Positions 59,660 through 64,000 of a DNA stretch of 64,000 bases are shown here, piece after piece. The stretch's first letter is position 1. Each line of letters opens with the position of its first letter. The stretch spans positions 1 to 64,000 of the forward strand of contig NZ_CP046457.1 in the NCBI RefSeq assembly GCF_009734445.1, given 5' to 3'. The position numbers and the translations under genes are program-made. This DNA is from Candidatus Syntrophocurvum alkaliphilum. Lineage in GTDB: Bacteria; Bacillota; Syntrophomonadia; Syntrophomonadales; Syntrophomonadaceae. Under the pieces are notes generated by a model. It was not told the origin of the DNA. It ran no database searches and was given only the letters and a program-made list of their open reading frames with translations.

Positions 59660-60808
59660 ATGAATACTATCTATATGGATAATGCAGCAACTACATATCC
59701 TAAACCAGAGAGTGTATATGAAGCAATCGATTATTTCAATAGACATATGGGAGGTAATCCCGGTAGAGGAAGTAACCAGCGTAGCTTAAAATCAGGGTCA
59801 ATAGTTGTGGAAGCTAGGGATGCTTTAGCTAGACTGTTTAATATAGAAGATAGTTCCCAAATAGCTTTTACCCAGAATATTACTGAATCTTTAAATATAG
59901 TGCTAAAAGGTCTACTTAAACAAGGAGATCATGTTATAACTACTAGCATGGAGCATAACTCTGTTGCTAGACCTTTAAATATTATGTCTCGTGAAGGAAT
60001 TGAATGGACGCAAGTTAAATGTGAGGATGATGGTAGTTTAAATCCTGAAGATATTAAAAAAGCTATTAAAAATAATACTAAACTAATCTGTATACTTCAT
60101 GCCTCAAATCTTACTGGTACAATTATGCCTGTTGAAGATATAGGAAAAATAGCACGAGAAAATAATGTTCTATTTGCTATTGATTCAGCACAAACAGCAG
60201 GAGTATTACCAGTAGATGTTGTAAAACAAAACATAGATATTTTAACCTTTACGGGTCATAAAGGGCTTCTTGGGCCTCAGGGAACAGGTGGTTTGTATAT
60301 TAAACCAGGTTTGGTAATAAATCCTTTAAAAGTAGGAGGAACGGGTTCCTTATCAGAGTCTTTAGAGCATCCAGATTTGATGCCTGATTGCTTCGAAAGT
60401 GGAACACTAAATACCCCTGGAATAGCCGGATTACTAGCTGGAGTAGAATTTATAGAGAAGACTGGATTAGTAAATATACAAAAGCACGAACAGATTGTTA
60501 CAGATATGTTAATTGGTGGTTTAAAAGAAATAAAAAGTGTAAATATTTACGGACCTCAAGCTAGTAATAAACAAACAGCAGTTGTTGCTTTTAACATAGA
60601 AGGCATGGATTGTGGGGAACTAAGTATGAGCTTAGACATGGAGTTTGGAGTTATAAACAGGTCTGGTTTGCACTGTACCCCACTAGCACATCAAACTATA
60701 GGGACATATGAAATTGGTGCATGTCGCTTAAGTCCAGGGTTTTTTACCACCGAAGATGAAATAGCTAAAGTAATTAAAGCGGTTAATGAGATAAGTAAAA
60801 GAGTTTAA
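59660..60808 (+). CDS. Cysteine desulfurase-like class V aminotransferase
   Basis: 382 residues, AGGAGG 7 nt before the ATG. PLP enzyme: MDNAATTYPKPESVYEAI opening, His in HVITTSMEHNSVARPL that stacks on PLP, the Asp in FAIDSAQTAG and the Schiff-base Lys in FTGHKGLLGPQGTGG. The catalytic Cys loop is NRSGLHCTPLAH. This is the subgroup (EF2568-like cysteine desulfurase family proteins) found with yedF in selenium contexts, as distinct from IscS and SufS. It would release sulfur or selenium from cysteine or selenocysteine. Last gene before a terminator. Confidence 0.85.
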   Translation: MNTIYMDNAATTYPKPESVYEAIDYFNRHMGGNPGRGSNQRSLKSGSIVVEARDALARLFNIEDSSQIAFTQNITESLNIVLKGLLKQGDHVITTSMEHNSVARPLNIMSREGIEWTQVKCEDDGSLNPEDIKKAIKNNTKLICILHASNLTGTIMPVEDIGKIARENNVLFAIDSAQTAGVLPVDVVKQNIDILTFTGHKGLLGPQGTGGLYIKPGLVINPLKVGGTGSLSESLEHPDLMPDCFESGTLNTPGIAGLLAGVEFIEKTGLVNIQKHEQIVTDMLIGGLKEIKSVNIYGPQASNKQTAVVAFNIEGMDCGELSMSLDMEFGVINRSGLHCTPLAHQTIGTYEIGACRLSPGFFTTEDEIAKVIKAVNEISKRV

Positions 60809-60845
60809 ATAAATATTATAGTAACTTTTTAATAATTAACAATAT

Positions 60846-60877
60846 AAAACTCCTGTCCTATATATGGCAGGAGTTTT
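60846..60877 (+). terminator. Terminator of the DCCP-YedF cluster
   Basis: Perfect 10-bp stem AAAACTCCTG / CAGGAGTTTT. Confidence 0.85.
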
Positions 60878-61233
60878 ATGTTTTTAGGGATTATTTGAAT
60901 TTTAATAGCATAACTGATAGGAATTAAGAGAATAAAGATTCGAATTTATTTTCTATTTAAGATAAAAAGACACAAATAAAACATAATTAGCAAAAAAATT
61001 TATTTTATATATAATAATGACTTTAAATAACTAGGAATTAAATGCATTGGCGCATTATTCCCTATTTGTACAAGGGAATTTTTCTATATTATGTAAAAAT
61101 ATGTCATATTTTAAATATTAAAATTGTTGTTATCAATCTTCCCCTCTCAATACGCAATTTAACTATTTATCTAGCAGCAACCATTTACCTATTATAACAC
61201 CTGCAGATGGCAATGCACGTCCGCATTGAATGC

Positions 61234-61272
61234 AATGCATGCTCGCATTAAAGTTTAATGCGAGCATGCATT
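61234..61272. repeat. 19-bp perfect palindrome
   Basis: AATGCATGCTCGCATTAAA, one central G, then its exact complement. It lies in the 1034-bp gap before hbd; related GCATT/AATGC pieces surround it (61039-61060, 61211-61233). No T run, so not a terminator. The rest of the gap (60878-61842) shows no convincing gene, only a second hairpin at 61483-61559. Confidence 0.7.
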
Positions 61273-61482
61273 AAACGACTCAAATCCTTTGCCAAACAAC
61301 ATGGAGAAAATTAAAAAACCCCTATTTAGGCTATTTTCAACAGTTTAGCTTTGTATTTATGTTTGGCATGCTAATTGCAAATTAACATATTAAGAATTTA
61401 TATATTTGTTTATTTCATATAAGCAAACTTAATAAATGCTAATATACGCTAGTATGTATGTTTTGGTTGATTATTGAATTAC

Positions 61483-61559
61483 TACTGCTCTATGGTAGTG
61501 GAATTGAATGCCACTTTTCCATTTAAGCATAATGTTTTATAAAACATCATGGAGCAGTG
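61483..61559. repeat. Long-armed imperfect hairpin upstream of hbd
   Basis: ACTGCTCTATG near the left end pairs with CATGGAGCAGT near the right, enclosing the perfect inner palindrome ATGTTTTATAAAACAT. AGTGGAAT is also directly repeated at both sides. No frame inside. Confidence 0.5.
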
Positions 61560-61842
61560 GAATCCTTTTTTATAAAATGCGAAGCATTATATTAATTGTT
61601 TCATGTTGTATAGATTCTATCTTAGCTATTTGACGGTATGCTAAAAAATTTAACTATATCCTATAAAAATATAAATTTTTGAAAAAAGGGGGGAAATGAT
61701 GAAGATATTAAGCATGTGAAGGGGGTATAACACTTTAAAGTAAAAGATTGGCGGGGTTATGATTTTTAAAAACAGAAAACCAGAGCGATAAAACTTAAGA
61801 GAGACGTGCTTAAAGATAATTTTAAGAGGAGGTATAGATAAA

Positions 61843-62694
61843 ATGGCTATAAACAAGGTTGGAGTTTTAGGTGCTGGAACTATGGGGGCTGGCATTGCCC
61901 AAGTTTGTGTTGAAGCTGGATATACAGTTGTTTTGGTTGATATAGAGCAAAGTATGGTTGACCAAGGGCTGAAAGGGATATTTAAAAACTGGGACAAAGC
62001 AGTTTCTAAAGGTAAGAAAACTGAGGAAGATGTTGGCAAGTTTAAAGGTTTATTAACCAGTGCTACAGATAATAGTAATTTTAAAGATTGTGATATTGTA
62101 ATCGAAGCAATTATAGAAAATATTGATATTAAGAAAAAAGTGATGAAAGGATTAGACGAGTTATGTAAAGCTGATACCATTTTGGCGACAAATACATCAG
62201 CTCTAAGTATAACGGAAATTGCGGCCTCAACTAATCGCCCTGATAAAGTTGTCGGTATGCACTTCTTTAATCCGGTTACAGCTATGAAATTAGTTGAAGT
62301 TATACCTGGTGCAGAAACTTCTGAAGCAGTTGTTAATACAGTTGTTGAATTAAGCAACAACATTCGCAAAGAACCAGTGCCGGTTCAAGAATCACCTGGA
62401 TTTATAGTTAATAGAGTATTAATTCCTTATATAAATGAAGCTGCAATTCTTTATCAAGAAGGTGCTGCTTCTGCTGAAGAAATTGATAAGGCGATGAAAT
62501 TAGGAGCTAACATGCCTATGGGACCACTAGCTTTAGCAGACTTAATTGGTATAGATGTATGTTTGATGATTATGAACTATTTCTGGAATGAATTTGGTGA
62601 CTCTAAATATCGTCCTGCATTGTCACTTAAGCAAAAAGAAAGAGCTGGTCATTTAGGTAGAAAAACAGGCAAAGGATTCTTTGATTATAAATAA
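61843..62694 (+). CDS. hbd: 3-hydroxybutyryl-CoA dehydrogenase
   Basis: 283 residues, GAGGAGG 10 nt upstream. NAD-binding Rossmann motif GAGTMG at 10-15 (VGVLGAGTMGAGIAQV), followed by VVLVDIEQS. Catalytic His in VGMHFFNPV with the Glu and Asn partners (VEAIIENI-type helix; NTSALSITEI). Typical clostridial Hbd length. It reduces acetoacetyl-CoA to 3-hydroxybutyryl-CoA or the reverse in fatty-acid oxidation. First gene of hbd-thl-acd. Its product could also feed the PHA operon 11 kb upstream. The leader is long (about 160 nt with no clear frame). Confidence 0.92.
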   Translation: MAINKVGVLGAGTMGAGIAQVCVEAGYTVVLVDIEQSMVDQGLKGIFKNWDKAVSKGKKTEEDVGKFKGLLTSATDNSNFKDCDIVIEAIIENIDIKKKVMKGLDELCKADTILATNTSALSITEIAASTNRPDKVVGMHFFNPVTAMKLVEVIPGAETSEAVVNTVVELSNNIRKEPVPVQESPGFIVNRVLIPYINEAAILYQEGAASAEEIDKAMKLGANMPMGPLALADLIGIDVCLMIMNYFWNEFGDSKYRPALSLKQKERAGHLGRKTGKGFFDYK

Positions 62695-62735
62695 CGTTTA
62701 TATCGAGAGAAATTTAAAGAGGGGGATGTGAGAAT

Positions 62736-63917
62736 ATGACTAAAGAAGTAGTTTTGGTTGGTGCATGTAGAACACCTGTAGGATCATTTGGGGGCACATT
62801 AAAAGACGTAAGTGCTGTAGAACTAGGAAAAGTAGTAATGGAAGACAGTTTAAAACGAGTTGGATTAAAACCAGATCAATTAGATGAAGTAATATTCGGA
62901 TGTGTATTACAAGCTGGTCAAGGTCAGAACGTGGCTCGTCAAGCCTCTATTCATGCTGGTATACCGGAAACCGTTCCAGCATATACAATCAATAAAGTTT
63001 GTGGTTCAGGACTAAAGTCAATTAGTATAGCTGCACAAGCTATAAAAGCAGGTGATGCAGATGTTATTCTTGCAGGTGGAACTGAGAATATGTCACTTGC
63101 TCCTTATGCACTAGAAAAGGCACGTTATGGATATAGAATGGGACCTGGAAAAATAGAAGACTTAATGATAAAAGATGGTTTATGGGAAGCTTTTAATAAT
63201 TATCATATGGGAATAACTGCAGAAAATATAGTAGACGAGTGGAATATATCTCGTGAAGAACAAGATGCTTTTGCTTTTAGAAGTCAAGATCTTGCTGCTA
63301 AAGCGATAGAGGAAGATAAATTTAAAGATGAAATAGTACCAGTGGTAATTAAGACTAGAAAAGGTGAAACAGTTTTTGACAAAGATGAACATCCTAACTT
63401 AGCACCACAGGAGAAGTTAGCCAAAATGAGACCAGCCTTTAAAAAAGATGGTTCTGTTACAGCTGGAAATGCCTCTGGAATAAACGATGGTGCAGCAGCA
63501 GTAATAGTTATGTCTAAAGAAAAAGCAGACGAACTTGGCTTAGAGCCTTTAGCTACAATTTCAAGTTATGCATCAGGTGGTATTGATCCTAAGATTATGG
63601 GTATTGGACCTGTTCCTGCTACTAAAAAGGCTTTAGATAAAGCAGGATTAAATATAGAAGATATAGACCTTATAGAAGCTAACGAAGCATTTGCAGCACA
63701 GTCTTTAGGAGTATCAAAAGAACTTGGTTTAGAAAAGGTTATGGATAGAGTAAATGTAAATGGTGGGGCAATAGCAATTGGTCATCCAATTGGAGCGTCT
63801 GGTACAAGAATATTAGTCACACTGCTTTATGAAATGCAAAAGCGTGATTCTAAAACAGGTTTAGCTACTCTCTGTATTGGTGGAGGACAGGGTATAGCTA
63901 TGGTAGTTTCTAGATAA
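62736..63917 (+). CDS. thl: Acetyl-CoA acetyltransferase (thiolase)
   Basis: 393 residues, AGAGGGGGA upstream. Catalytic residues: Cys89 (NKVCGSGLK), His350 ([11 protein letters not shown]) and Cys380 (LCIGGGQG). Length and sequence fit biosynthetic tetrameric thiolase II (PhaA/ThlA). It condenses two acetyl-CoA or cleaves acetoacetyl-CoA. 41 bp after hbd, 23 bp before the acyl-CoA dehydrogenase, so one operon. Confidence 0.93.
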   Translation: MTKEVVLVGACRTPVGSFGGTLKDVSAVELGKVVMEDSLKRVGLKPDQLDEVIFGCVLQAGQGQNVARQASIHAGIPETVPAYTINKVCGSGLKSISIAAQAIKAGDADVILAGGTENMSLAPYALEKARYGYRMGPGKIEDLMIKDGLWEAFNNYHMGITAENIVDEWNISREEQDAFAFRSQDLAAKAIEEDKFKDEIVPVVIKTRKGETVFDKDEHPNLAPQEKLAKMRPAFKKDGSVTAGNASGINDGAAAVIVMSKEKADELGLEPLATISSYASGGIDPKIMGIGPVPATKKALDKAGLNIEDIDLIEANEAFAAQSLGVSKELGLEKVMDRVNVNGGAIAIGHPIGASGTRILVTLLYEMQKRDSKTGLATLCIGGGQGIAMVVSR

Positions 63918-63940
63918 ACAAAAAATGAGGAGGATTTTTA

Positions 63941-64000
63941 ATGAATTTTAGATTATCAGAAGAACATGAAATGTTTAGAAAAACATTTAGAGATTTTGCA
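63941..64000 (+). CDS. Acyl-CoA dehydrogenase, 3' part outside window
   Basis: GAGGAGG 7 nt upstream of the ATG. The 20 codons present read MNFRLSEEHEMFRKTFRDFA, the usual beginning of butyryl/acyl-CoA dehydrogenases (F-x-L-x-E-E-H-x-M-x-R-x-x-x-R-x-F-A). It follows thiolase by 23 bp in the butyrate/beta-oxidation operon. The rest is not seen. Confidence 0.8.
   Translation, partial: MNFRLSEEHEMFRKTFRDFA

Noticed and set aside
61690-61720. 7-codon leader peptide (MMKILSM) before hbd
   Set aside because: It has a GGGGGG site but is too short and isolated from any attenuator to support.
61650-62369. 239-codon minus-strand frame opposite hbd
   Set aside because: Antisense to a highly conserved dehydrogenase; no start signal.

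Overview
The window is AT-rich DNA from a low-GC Gram-positive anaerobe, most likely a spore-forming member of the Clostridia; I cannot place it more finely. Pointers are strong AGGAGG-type ribosome binding sites with frequent TTG and GTG starts, a tungsten economy (tungstate importer, aldehyde ferredoxin oxidoreductase, two molybdenum/tungsten cofactor riboswitches), a double-cubane or hydroxyacyl-CoA dehydratase type enzyme pair, a polyhydroxyalkanoate (PHA) operon, a butyrate/beta-oxidation operon, and clostridial small proteins (DUF1540, zinc-ribbon).

Layout. 1-7.3 kb is a surface or spore-surface locus: a protein with a 21-residue tandem repeat (cut by the window edge), a clostripain-family protease, a 1035-residue DUF11 repeat protein and a family 2 glycosyltransferase. 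7.4-9.4 kb holds small, partly decayed membrane/coiled-coil genes. 9.6-14.3 kb has an alpha/beta hydrolase, a DUF3267 zincin, two damaged membrane or DUF4179 genes, a 30-residue peptide gene and an acetyltransferase. 14.5-17.2 kb is riboswitch-tupABC. 17.3-24.6 kb has PAP2, methyltransferase, two MFS exporters, DUF1540, a QueG-like ferredoxin, DedA and a TrmO-FmdE-like fusion. 24.7-25.0 kb is an apparently orphan cofactor riboswitch with three terminators. 25.1-30.9 kb has a CaCA exchanger, aor with its ferredoxin, and a large-subunit catalase. 31.5-46.5 kb is a mixed run: M15 peptidase, YgiQ, hemolysin III, methyltransferase, lipoprotein, sensor kinase, Met-rich protein, efflux protein, nitrilase, zinc ribbon, MFS and ABC permease. 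46.5-51.8 kb has the ABC ATPase, the PHA operon and fluc-DUF190. 52.2-60.8 kb is a cluster of double-cubane-type protein, activase, NitT/TauT-type ABC transporter, DUF1858, YedF and cysteine desulfurase-like protein, with an IS110 element inside the transporter. 61.8-64 kb is hbd-thl-acd (the last gene is cut by the window end).

How the genes work together. Tungstate import is controlled by a cofactor riboswitch and would feed the W-enzyme AOR. Hbd, thiolase and acyl-CoA dehydrogenase interconvert acetyl-CoA and butyryl-CoA, and hydroxyacyl-CoA can be stored through the PHA operon. The 52-61 kb cluster reads as import of a small anionic, perhaps sulfur- or selenium-bearing compound, coupled to ATP-driven low-potential reduction and S/Se handling. 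It is the best candidate for an undescribed pathway.

Intergenic DNA is crowded with repeats. A palindromic GGGGACGGT-core family occurs about 14 times and sits at gene ends and inside damaged genes. A 229-bp MITE-like element has fragments at two other sites. There is one IS110 element and a pair of diverged ~80-bp repeats, one with a tRNA T-arm-like end.
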